Positions 1 through 5,004 are shown, numbered from the stretch's first letter. The stretch is DNA of 7,389 nt from JBBTXM01 sp038062255 (GCA_038062255.1 JBBTXM010000027.1:1-7389); one strand, 5' to 3'. Program-made: numbers and translations. The notes: generated by a model not told the origin, from the sequence alone.

Positions 1-798
1 GTCCGGCGTATGCGCGTAGTCCACGATAACTAAAAACGGCTGTCTTTGAATAAATTCCAGCCTCCCCGGAATAAATTCTATTTTTTCCAATGATGATTTT
101 ATGGTGTCTTCCGGTACTCCCAGTTCTTTTGCCGCAAAATAAGCCGCGGCGGCGTTTTCCAAATTAAAATCTCCCTCCAACTTTATATGCAAGTCTGCAG
201 GCAAATTTTTCTTTGAGTATAAAACTTTTTTTTGCGCCGGTATTTTGCAAAAAAACTCTAAGTTCGAATCATCTTTGTTTAAAACGTGTACTTTGGCCCC
301 GTAAAAAAGCTTTGCTTTTGCTGCGCGGTAATTTTCAAACGAACCATGCGACTCTATATGCTCTGGAGTAACATTTGTCAAAACCGCCATAAAAAAATTG
401 ATTCCTTTGTGACGAAATTGCCTAATGCCTTCTGATGTTGTTTCTATAACAGCGTATTTGCAGCCGGCAGAAACAGCATCCCGCAAAAATTTCTGAAGCT
501 TGAACCTCCCCGGCATAGTCATTTTGAGAGTATTTTTCCATTCGCGATTTTTTATTTTAAATCTCAACGAGGACACCGATGCCACGCCCCCTCCCGCTTC
601 ATCCAAAATCGCGTGGAGCATTGCAACAACCGTTGATTTGCCATTTGTCCCGGTAACTCCGATTACTTTTAGCTTTTTTGAAGGAAATCCGTATAACATG
701 GCCGCAGAAAAAGAAAGCAGCCAGTGGTAATACGGCTGAAAAAAACTAAAAACCGGTTTTGGTATAAACTTTTTTATGGTGTTTAGTAATTTGTCCAT
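1..798 (-). CDS. Mur ligase family protein, MurE-like, lacking the usual N-terminal domain (partial, C-terminus off left edge)
   Basis: ATP-dependent amino-acid ligase of the Mur family, expected to act in the cytoplasm on a peptidoglycan precursor. 266 codons are visible from ATG at 798. Seen: the ATP-binding loop GVTGTNGKST at residues 47-56; TTSEG (residues 121-125) where MurE has its conserved acidic/serine segment; TNVTPEHIESHG (141-152); AAK with Lys161 at the position of the carbamylated lysine of MurE; GDFNLENAAAA (209-219), which opens the late central domain; and GRLEF then VDYAHTPD (259-266) at the window edge. These fit MurE better than MurC, D or F. In E. coli MurE roughly 90 more residues precede the same motifs: the UDP-binding domain is missing and replaced by about 46 residues with a hydrophobic, aromatic stretch (FSFFQPYYHWLLSFSAAMLY). 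The start overlaps the stop of the upstream membrane gene (TGATG), so translation is probably coupled. The substrate-specificity motif lies beyond the window, so the amino acid added is unknown. It could be a MurE-related ligase of different role rather than true MurE. Confidence 0.9.
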   Translation of the reverse strand, partial: MDKLLNTIKKFIPKPVFSFFQPYYHWLLSFSAAMLYGFPSKKLKVIGVTGTNGKSTVVAMLHAILDEAGGGVASVSSLRFKIKNREWKNTLKMTMPGRFKLQKFLRDAVSAGCKYAVIETTSEGIRQFRHKGINFFMAVLTNVTPEHIESHGSFENYRAAKAKLFYGAKVHVLNKDDSNLEFFCKIPAQKKVLYSKKNLPADLHIKLEGDFNLENAAAAYFAAKELGVPEDTIKSSLEKIEFIPGRLEFIQRQPFLVIVDYAHTPD

Positions 799-1286
799 CA
801 TGGCCTATGTATTGCTCCTCCAACATAAATTATGCCGACAGAAAGAGCAAGTTTTATTATAAGCTCAAGCGTGTCGTTGAAAACAAACGCGTCCGAAAAC
901 AATGCGGCAGCCGACGAAAACACCAAAAGCAAGAACCATAATGTAACAAATACTTCTCCCCAGTGGCGCGAAGGAGAACCCCCAACCCTTTTCCTGCTTT
1001 CTTTTAAAATAGTATAAATTGCCGCAGCTCCAAGATACGGCTCGGCTAAAGATTGAACTATTTTTGTTGATAAATTTTCGTGGAAAGAAAGCCCCGCAAG
1101 GTACAAAAACCCAACTAAAAATAAATACAAATAAGTAAATAATCCGAGCCAGAAATAAAGAGCGTCAACTGCGTTCCTAAAAAATATTTCCTCGAGCATT
1201 TCCCAAAAACTTTTTAATTTTTTTTCTCCAGGGTTTTCAATTCCGGATTTATCAATATATTCTCTCAAATGGTGCCACCAAATCAT
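798..1286 (-). CDS. Hypothetical multi-pass membrane protein
   Basis: 162-residue protein of unrecognised family. Hydrophobic segments at about residues 41-66, 111-132 and 140-158 are convincing membrane helices; 78-95 is a weaker fourth. The first 40 residues are charged (EYIDKSGIENPGEKK) and probably soluble, and the loop around 95-108 is basic (KESRKRVGGSPSRH), which suggests it faces the cytoplasm. No catalytic motif was seen. It is translated from the middle of an operon: its ATG overlaps the ruvA stop by four bases (ATGA, 1283-1286), and its TGA shares one base with the ATG of the Mur ligase. A role linked to the cell wall through the Mur ligase is possible but is only inference from position. 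The coding call rests on the tight overlaps at both ends and uninterrupted, protein-like composition. Confidence 0.8.
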   Translation of the reverse strand: MIWWHHLREYIDKSGIENPGEKKLKSFWEMLEEIFFRNAVDALYFWLGLFTYLYLFLVGFLYLAGLSFHENLSTKIVQSLAEPYLGAAAIYTILKESRKRVGGSPSRHWGEVFVTLWFLLLVFSSAAALFSDAFVFNDTLELIIKLALSVGIIYVGGAIHRP

Positions 1287-1843
1287 TTTCGCAAAGCTTC
1301 TTTTAAGCGATTTTCCCGGCCTTTGATTCCGGAAGGAATGCGCTGAATCATGTCTCTTGCTTCCTTTTGGGTATAACCCAAGGAAATAAGAGCATCTAAA
1401 ATGTCTGGGTCGTGTTCGGTTTCGGCCCCGATTGGGGCTTGAGCTCCGGCAAATTTATCTTTCAGTTCCAAAATTATTTTTTCGGCCGTCTTTCTTCCAA
1501 TTCCGGAAACCTTTGTAAGATACGAGGTGTCTCCGGACGATATTGCTTTTTTCAAAGTCGCCGCGGGCGCTAGAGAAATAATTCCAAGCGCAGACTTGGG
1601 GCCGATGCCGGAAATCGAAATTAAATTCTCAAAAAATTCCATCTCATCCTTTTCCCAAAATCCGTACAATTCCATAGCATCTTCGCGCACATGAAGGTGC
1701 GTCCAAAATTTCGCGATTTCGCCAAGTTTCACCTTGGCGATAGAAGACAAAGATAAAAAAACTTTATAACCAACGCCGCCGACTTCAAGCACAACAAACC
1801 TGGCCTCTTTTAGTATTATTTTCCCCTCAATCGAAGCTATCAT
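1283..1843 (-). CDS. ruvA: Holliday junction DNA helicase subunit RuvA
   Basis: RuvA binds four-way DNA junctions as a tetramer or octamer and loads the RuvB motor for branch migration in recombinational repair. At 186 residues it is slightly shorter than E. coli RuvA (203). Domain I (about 1-63) is the OB fold, opening MIASIEGKI with GGVGYKV at 22-28 and carrying REDAMELYGF (53-62), whose Glu54 and Asp55 match the acidic pin of the E. coli protein. Domain II holds two helix-hairpin-helix motifs: ISGIGPKSAL (77-86) and VSGIGRKTAEKI (112-123). A short linker (about 132-145) leads to domain III (146-186, DILDALISLGYTQKEA), the RuvB-binding three-helix domain. No ruvB or ruvC is adjacent. It is the first gene of the operon with the membrane protein and Mur ligase. 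The ATG at 1843 has no Shine-Dalgarno sequence but sits six bases after an extended -10 box, so the mRNA may be leaderless. Confidence 0.97.
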   Translation of the reverse strand: MIASIEGKIILKEARFVVLEVGGVGYKVFLSLSSIAKVKLGEIAKFWTHLHVREDAMELYGFWEKDEMEFFENLISISGIGPKSALGIISLAPAATLKKAISSGDTSYLTKVSGIGRKTAEKIILELKDKFAGAQAPIGAETEHDPDILDALISLGYTQKEARDMIQRIPSGIKGRENRLKEALRK

Positions 1844-1849
1844 GAATAA

Positions 1850-1877
1850 ATCTTATCATAAAAATCCTGAGTGAAAA
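1850..1877 (-). promoter_or_regulatory. Predicted ruvA promoter (extended -10)
   Basis: Reading the minus strand: TTTTCA (1877-1872, four of six to TTGACA), a 16-base spacer, and TGA-TAAGAT (extended -10; hexamer 1855-1850). Exactly six bases then separate the hexamer from the ruvA ATG at 1843, so the predicted start of transcription falls at or beside the start codon. The hexamer matches TATAAT at four of six, including the key T, A and final T. Confidence 0.6.
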
Positions 1878-1885
1878 ACTGATAT

Positions 1886-1914
1886 TAAAAATTTTCACTA
1901 CAATATATTGAAGT
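1886..1914 (+). repeat. Inverted repeat, left copy, bracketing the TrpR-like gene
   Basis: On the plus strand this reads TAAAAATTTTCACTA, then C, AATATATTG, A, AGT. The minus strand at 2412-2384 carries the same 29 bases with two differences (C to T and A to T). Both copies point inward to the TrpR-like gene. The left copy ends just before the stop codon (1919-1921), the right copy just before the start codon. No obvious target-site duplication lies outside them. Confidence 0.85.
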
Positions 1915-1916
1915 AG
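1895..1916. promoter_or_regulatory. Palindromic operator-like site A
   Basis: 22-bp imperfect dyad with left half TCACTACAATA and right half TATTGAAGTAG. The left half is identical to the left half of site B and the right half identical to the right half of site C, so A is a hybrid of the two. It sits between the stop of the TrpR-like gene (3 bp away) and the ruvA promoter (about 39 bp upstream of its -10 hexamer). Binding by the neighbouring TrpR-like protein is inference. Confidence 0.6.
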
Positions 1917-1918
1917 AA

Positions 1919-2377
1919 TTAATGAAACACTTTTTTGCTTGTACCTAAATGTGGCGCCCCAAATCGCAATTTTCTCATTATGTTTATTTTTCTTTTTTTT
2001 CCGTTTTCTAACAAAAACATGCTTTCCAAAAAATCGCCCAAAACTTTCCAAAAACCAGATTTTGATTTTGTTTCAATCCGCAAACGAATAACCGAAAAAG
2101 AATTCGGATACTGTTGTATAATTTTCCAAAACTTATCAACCGTTGCAGGACTTACTTGAAGGGTTTGTTGTATTGCTTCAAATGAATAGCCGCGCATTAA
2201 CATACAAATAACTGCCAGCCGTTTCGCCAACATAATCCGTTCGGTTTTGGTCAACAGATTAGTAAGAAAACTTTTTGCATCACTAGAAGATTTTAATTCT
2301 AAAACAAACTGGATAAATTCGTCTCCAATTTTTTGGTAAATCTTTTTATTTAATTTTTTGCTCGAAACATGTGGCAT
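1919..2377 (-). CDS. TrpR/YerC-YecD-like helix-turn-helix transcriptional regulator
   Basis: 152-residue protein of the Trp-repressor superfamily. The core (about 15-98) contains LLTKTERIMLAKRLAVICML (41-60), the signature helices before the DNA-binding motif, and the helix-turn-helix GYSFEAIQQTLQVSPATV (63-80), with recognition helix about 76-88 (SPATVDKFWKII). Known members such as YerC/YecD and TrpR are about 100 residues; this one has an extra C-terminal tail of some 50 residues rich in Lys and Arg (KSKSGFWK, NGKKRKINIMRKLR) with no recognised fold. TrpR itself binds tryptophan as corepressor; no biosynthetic gene is nearby and tryptophan sensing should not be assumed. The gene stands alone, bracketed by palindromes A and B; B covers its own TATAAT box, which suggests autorepression. 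ATG at 2377 is chosen because the family-like N-terminus begins here and the -10 box lies 16 bases upstream. No clear Shine-Dalgarno sequence is present. Confidence 0.88.
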   Translation of the reverse strand: MPHVSSKKLNKKIYQKIGDEFIQFVLELKSSSDAKSFLTNLLTKTERIMLAKRLAVICMLMRGYSFEAIQQTLQVSPATVDKFWKIIQQYPNSFSVIRLRIETKSKSGFWKVLGDFLESMFLLENGKKRKINIMRKLRFGAPHLGTSKKVFH

Positions 2378-2381
2378 ATTC

Positions 2382-2403
2382 TCACTACAATATATTATAG
2401 TGA
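2382..2403. promoter_or_regulatory. Palindromic operator-like site B, covering the -10 box of the TrpR-like gene
   Basis: 22-bp near-perfect dyad: left half TCACTACAATA, right half TATTATAGTGA, one mismatched pair. On the minus strand it contains a perfect TATAAT (2399-2394), so a protein bound here would block RNA polymerase at this promoter. The edge of the site is four bases from the ATG at 2377. The predicted transcription start is near 2387, giving a leader of about ten bases. No good -35 hexamer is seen at a 16-18 base spacing. Confidence 0.75.
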
Positions 2404-2412
2404 AAATTTTTA
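2384..2412 (-). repeat. Inverted repeat, right copy, bracketing the TrpR-like gene
   Basis: The minus strand reads TAAAAATTTTCACTA, then T, AATATATTG, T, AGT, matching the copy at 1886-1914 at 27 of 29 bases in inverted orientation. The shared part goes beyond the palindrome itself by the A+T tract TAAAAATTT, so the similarity is more than a shared operator core. Confidence 0.85.
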
Positions 2413-2415
2413 CAA

Positions 2416-2424
2416 TGTGGATAA
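2416..2424 (-). promoter_or_regulatory. Perfect DnaA-box match
   Basis: The minus strand reads TTATCCACA, the consensus DnaA box, in an A+T-rich intergenic stretch upstream of the TrpR-like gene. It is the only exact match I found by eye in the window, so it does not indicate a replication origin. It might be a single regulatory box or chance. Confidence 0.35.
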
Positions 2425-2464
2425 ATTTTTAACTCTGCATTCATAATACTGTGTGTGCCTTTAT

Positions 2465-2486
2465 CTACTTCAGTATATTGAAGTAG
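2465..2486. promoter_or_regulatory. Palindromic operator-like site C
   Basis: 22-bp dyad: left half CTACTTCAGTA, right half TATTGAAGTAG, one mismatched pair. The right half and the following AATT (2476-2490) are identical to 1906-1920 at site A. It lies in the intergenic region about 40 bp upstream of an extended -10 box on the plus strand (2527-2532) and 88 bp upstream of the TrpR-like start. Confidence 0.65.
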
Positions 2487-2503
2487 AATTTATTTCGATG
2501 AAA

Positions 2504-2532
2504 TTCGAACAGTGGTCGTGCGGTGATATAAT
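2504..2532 (+). promoter_or_regulatory. Orphan extended -10 promoter-like sequence
   Basis: TTCGAA (2504-2509, three of six), a 17-base spacer, and TGA followed by a perfect TATAAT (2527-2532). No start codon follows at the leaderless spacing seen elsewhere here, and no plus-strand gene begins before uvrB. A transcript would run into the hairpin at 2550-2571 and then be antisense to the 68-residue gene. It could be a distal uvrB promoter, an antisense promoter, or a chance match in A+T-rich DNA. Confidence 0.35.
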
Positions 2533-2549
2533 CTTATTAAACCACACAA

Positions 2550-2571
2550 AAGCCGCGCTTTTGCGCGGCTT
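2550..2571 (-). terminator. Rho-independent terminator of the 68-residue protein gene
   Basis: Perfect 9-bp stem AAGCCGCGC / GCGCGGCTT with a four-base loop, 13 bases past the stop codon at 2585. In the minus-strand direction the stem runs into TTTT then GTGTGG, a short U-tract. In the plus direction there is no U-tract (CATATC follows), so it is best read as the terminator of the minus-strand gene. Confidence 0.8.
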
Positions 2572-2584
2572 CATATCTAAATTA

Positions 2585-2791
2585 TTATTTCTGATCTTTT
2601 TTCGATAAATATTCTAGCAAATAACCGTGGAGTCGTTTCCCGTCTTCTGTTCCATTTTTCACTTCCTGTAAAATATTCTCAACAGTCATTTCTTTATCGG
2701 AACTAATCATAATAGCTTTTCCGGCGTGTTTTTTTGCTTCTTTTTCAAGCACTTCTATAACTCTTGGATCCGGTTTCCAATCTTCATTCAT
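2585..2791 (-). CDS. Small hypothetical protein, 68 residues
   Basis: Soluble, highly charged, probably helical protein of unknown function; I do not recognise the family with confidence. Residues 8-28 form a likely amphipathic helix (PRVIEVLEKEAKKHAGKAIM), followed by TVENILQEVKNGTEDGKRL (36-54) and a Lys-rich end. The reading frame is open up to 2860, but that start would overlap the uvrB start codon and add 23 aromatic residues unlike the rest. I chose ATG at 2791 because a strong promoter (TTGACA, 17 bases, TATCAT) puts transcription start near 2818, downstream of 2860. Leader about 27 bases; GGAAG lies 13 bases before the ATG, rather far for a Shine-Dalgarno sequence. It has its own terminator and is divergent from uvrB, so it forms a single-gene transcript. 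Confidence 0.7.
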   Translation of the reverse strand: MNEDWKPDPRVIEVLEKEAKKHAGKAIMISSDKEMTVENILQEVKNGTEDGKRLHGYLLEYLSKKDQK

Positions 2792-2805
2792 ATTCTTAGT
2801 CTTAC

Positions 2806-2834
2806 TTCCGAAAAATCTAAAACTATGATATAAA
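2806..2834 (+). promoter_or_regulatory. Predicted uvrB promoter
   Basis: TTCCGA (2806-2811, three of six), 17-base spacer, then TGA-TATAAA (extended -10; hexamer 2829-2834). Predicted transcription start near 2841, about six bases before the uvrB ATG at 2847, so the leader is almost absent. The hexamer overlaps the -10 box of the divergent promoter on the other strand. No LexA-type operator was recognised. Confidence 0.5.
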
Positions 2835-2853
2835 AAATAGTTAATTATGTCAA
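2825..2853 (-). promoter_or_regulatory. Predicted promoter of the 68-residue protein gene
   Basis: On the minus strand a perfect TTGACA (2853-2848), a 17-base spacer and TATCAT (2830-2825, five of six). It is the best -35/-10 pair in the window. The -35 covers part of the uvrB start codon (2847-2849) and the -10 overlaps the uvrB -10 box. Confidence 0.65.
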
Positions 2854-4769
2854 CATTCAAACTTCGCCAACCATATAAACCCGCGGGCGATCAGCCCGGG
2901 GCGATTGCGGAATTAACCAAATCGCTAAAATCTGGAAACCGGCATCAAACTCTTTTGGGTGTTACCGGTTCCGGAAAAACTTTTACTATGGCAAATGTTA
3001 TAGCTAATTTAGGCCGTCCGGCACTGGTAATTTCGCATAACAAAACTCTTGCCGCCCAACTCTACCAAGAATTTAAAACATTTTTCCCCAAAAACTCCGT
3101 CCACTATTTTGTTTCCTACTACGACTATTACCAGCCGGAGGCGTATATTCCGCAGACAGATACATACATAGAAAAAGATGCCCGCATAAACGAGTTTATA
3201 GACACAATGCGCCACGCTACCACCGCCTCGATTCTAACACGCAACGATTTTGTGGTTGTGGCTTCTGTTTCGTGCATATACGGAATCGGCGACCCGGAAG
3301 AATATAAAAAAGCGGCGTTTTTGATAAAAAAAGGAACGCAAATCACTCAAAGAAACTTCCTGCGAAAACTTGCCGAACTCCGCTACGAAAGAAACGATTT
3401 CGAACAGCGCCCGGGGCTTTTTAAAGTAAAAGGGGAAGCAATAAAATTCATAACGCCGTCTGCCGACGCTTCCATTCGCATAGAATGGAACGGAAATACA
3501 ATAGAATCTATATACGACGAATCAAATGAGTCCGGACTTGTGTCGCTCAACATATTTCCGGCAAAACATTTCGTAACTCCGCAGGAAAAATTGGAACTAG
3601 CGCTTTCAAATATTGAAACGGAACTCAAAGAAAAAATTTCGAAATTCAAAAAAGATGGAAAAATACTCGAAGCGGAAAGGATAAAGAAAAAAACTGAATT
3701 CGACCTCAAAATGATCCGCGAAACAGGCTACACCCACGGGATAGAAAACTATTCGCGCCATCTTTCTTTTAGAAAAGAAGGAGAACCGCCGTCCACACTT
3801 TTGGACTTTATGCCCAAAGATACGGTGATTTTTATGGATGAATCGCATATGTCGGTTCCGCAGATACGGGGAATGTATGCCGGCGACCGCGCAAGAAAAC
3901 AAACGCTTGTTGAACATGGATTCCGGCTGCCAAGCGCCATCGATAACCGCCCCCTTAAATTTCCGGAGTTCGACAAAAAAACCGGACAAATTGTTTATGT
4001 ATCCGCAACGCCTGCGGAATACGAGCTGGACTTAAGCAAAGAAAAAATTGTTGAGCAGATAATACGTCCGACTGGATTGCTGGATCCGCTGATAGAAGTC
4101 CGCCGCGCAGACGACCAGATGAAAGACATTCTAAAAGAAATAGAAAAAAGAATACAAAAAAACCAGCGAACCATAATTACAACTCTTACAAAAAGAATGG
4201 CAGAGGATTTGGCCGAGTATCTCAAAGAACGCAACATAAAAGCTGAGTATCTGCATTCGAACATAAAAACTCTTGAACGGCCGAAAATCCTAAGAGATTT
4301 GCGAAAAGGAAACTACGACGCAATAGTGGGAATAAACCTTTTGCGAGAAGGTTTGGACTTACCCGAAGTTTCTTTGGTTATAATTCTTGATGCCGACAAG
4401 GAAGGCTTTTTGCGCAACGCGCAAACCTTGATTCAAACAATCGGCCGGGCCGCCAGGCACACGCAGGGCACAGTGCTCATGTATGCCGACACAACTACCA
4501 AATCGATGAAATTTGCGATAAGTGAAACGGCGCGCAGGAGAAAAATCCAAGAAGAATTCAACAAAAAAAACGGCGTTATCCCTCAACCACTAAATAAAGA
4601 AATTGGCGAAAACATATTTGGAGAATTTGGCGAAGAAAAAAACAACGAAATAAAAAACATCGCAAAAAGACTCTCCAAAAAAGAACTTGAGCGTGAAATG
4701 CTAAAAGCCGCAAAGGAGCTCGACTTTGAAAAAGCCGCAGAACTCCGAGATTTGATTAAAAAAATTTGA
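2847..4769 (+). CDS. uvrB: Excinuclease ABC subunit UvrB
   Basis: Damage-verifying helicase-like ATPase of nucleotide excision repair; UvrA loads it on DNA and it recruits UvrC. 640 residues against 673 in E. coli, with all expected parts. Seen in order: FKLRQPYKPAGDQP (4-17); Walker A GVTGSGKT (38-45); the beta-hairpin region YYDYYQPEAYIPQTDTYIEK (91-110) with the tyrosines that contact damaged DNA; GYTHGIENYSRHL (294-306); the DExH box DESHMSVPQIRGM (331-343); helicase motif V region VGINLLREGLDLPEV (494-508); motif VI QTIGRAAR (530-537); and a C-terminal UVR domain (about 611-640, LDFEKAAELRDLI) that pairs with UvrC. The start is fixed by the family-typical N-terminus; no Shine-Dalgarno sequence precedes it. 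uvrA and uvrC are not in the window. It is divergent from the 68-residue gene and followed by the 61-residue membrane gene 38 bp downstream, without a terminator. Confidence 0.99.
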   Translation: MSTFKLRQPYKPAGDQPGAIAELTKSLKSGNRHQTLLGVTGSGKTFTMANVIANLGRPALVISHNKTLAAQLYQEFKTFFPKNSVHYFVSYYDYYQPEAYIPQTDTYIEKDARINEFIDTMRHATTASILTRNDFVVVASVSCIYGIGDPEEYKKAAFLIKKGTQITQRNFLRKLAELRYERNDFEQRPGLFKVKGEAIKFITPSADASIRIEWNGNTIESIYDESNESGLVSLNIFPAKHFVTPQEKLELALSNIETELKEKISKFKKDGKILEAERIKKKTEFDLKMIRETGYTHGIENYSRHLSFRKEGEPPSTLLDFMPKDTVIFMDESHMSVPQIRGMYAGDRARKQTLVEHGFRLPSAIDNRPLKFPEFDKKTGQIVYVSATPAEYELDLSKEKIVEQIIRPTGLLDPLIEVRRADDQMKDILKEIEKRIQKNQRTIITTLTKRMAEDLAEYLKERNIKAEYLHSNIKTLERPKILRDLRKGNYDAIVGINLLREGLDLPEVSLVIILDADKEGFLRNAQTLIQTIGRAARHTQGTVLMYADTTTKSMKFAISETARRRKIQEEFNKKNGVIPQPLNKEIGENIFGEFGEEKNNEIKNIAKRLSKKELEREMLKAAKELDFEKAAELRDLIKKI

Positions 4770-4792
4770 CCTCACCCCCCTCCATATCACCA

Positions 4793-4801
4793 TGTTACAA
4801 T
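4793..4801 (+). promoter_or_regulatory. Extended -10 box before the 61-residue membrane gene
   Basis: TGT-TACAAT, hexamer at 4796-4801 (five of six). Exactly six bases (TTAAAT) then precede the ATG at 4808, the same geometry as ruvA and rpsT. The -35 region is a C-rich tract (CACCCCCC) with no hexamer, so this would depend on the extended -10 alone. Confidence 0.5.
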
Positions 4802-4807
4802 TTAAAT

Positions 4808-4993
4808 ATGATTTCTGCGGAATTTTTTGATATATTCGGATTTTGGGGATTTTTGTTTATATTTTCGGTTTGTTTATGGTCACTTAAAACAAAAAGGAAT
4901 ATTCCAATGTTGGCAACCATTTTATTTTTAATAATAAGCATCATTGGAATTGTTGTGGATGGAACAATAGTTTACTTGAATTTTATAAAATAA
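4808..4993 (+). CDS. Small two-helix membrane protein, 61 residues
   Basis: Unrecognised small membrane protein. Two hydrophobic helices at residues 6-26 (FFDIFGFWGFLFIFSVCLWSL) and about 33-58, joined by a basic turn KTKRN (27-31) that by the positive-inside rule should be cytoplasmic, with both ends outside. No catalytic residues or lipobox were seen. A longer reading from TTG at 4766 would overlap the uvrB stop and add a Pro/Ser-rich stretch; I prefer ATG at 4808 because hydrophobic coding begins there and an extended -10 box lies six bases upstream. No Shine-Dalgarno sequence. It sits between uvrB and rpsT, 17 bases before rpsT, and its last codons hold the rpsT -35 box. It may also be read through from uvrB. 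Confidence 0.65.
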   Translation: MISAEFFDIFGFWGFLFIFSVCLWSLKTKRNIPMLATILFLIISIIGIVVDGTIVYLNFIK

Positions 4994-5004
4994 CCTGCTA
5001 GATT
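4976..5004 (+). promoter_or_regulatory. Predicted rpsT promoter, leaderless geometry
   Basis: TTGAAT (4976-4981, four of six), spacer of exactly 17 bases, then TGC-TAGATT (extended -10; hexamer 4999-5004). Six bases (ACCCCC) follow before the ATG at 5011. The predicted transcript therefore starts at or next to the start codon. The -35 lies inside the coding end of the preceding gene. Confidence 0.7.

Noticed and set aside
1827..2051. 74-codon minus-strand frame overlapping the end of the TrpR-like gene and the ruvA start
   Set aside because: Low-complexity Lys-rich and Phe/Ile-rich translation of A+T-rich DNA, out of frame with the recognised regulator and covering the ruvA promoter.
1850..2500. 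Replication origin
   Set aside because: Only one DnaA box, no dnaA, dnaN or rpmH neighbour, and no repeated 13-mers; A+T richness alone is not enough.
2792..2860. N-terminal extension of the 68-residue protein to an ATG at 2860
   Set aside because: It would overlap the uvrB start, contains the gene's own predicted promoter (TTGACA-17-TATCAT), and the added aromatic residues do not fit the charged body of the protein.
4766..4807. TTG start at 4766 for the small membrane protein
   Set aside because: It overlaps the uvrB stop and adds a Pro/Ser-rich piece; ATG at 4808 has better upstream signals and begins the hydrophobic protein.
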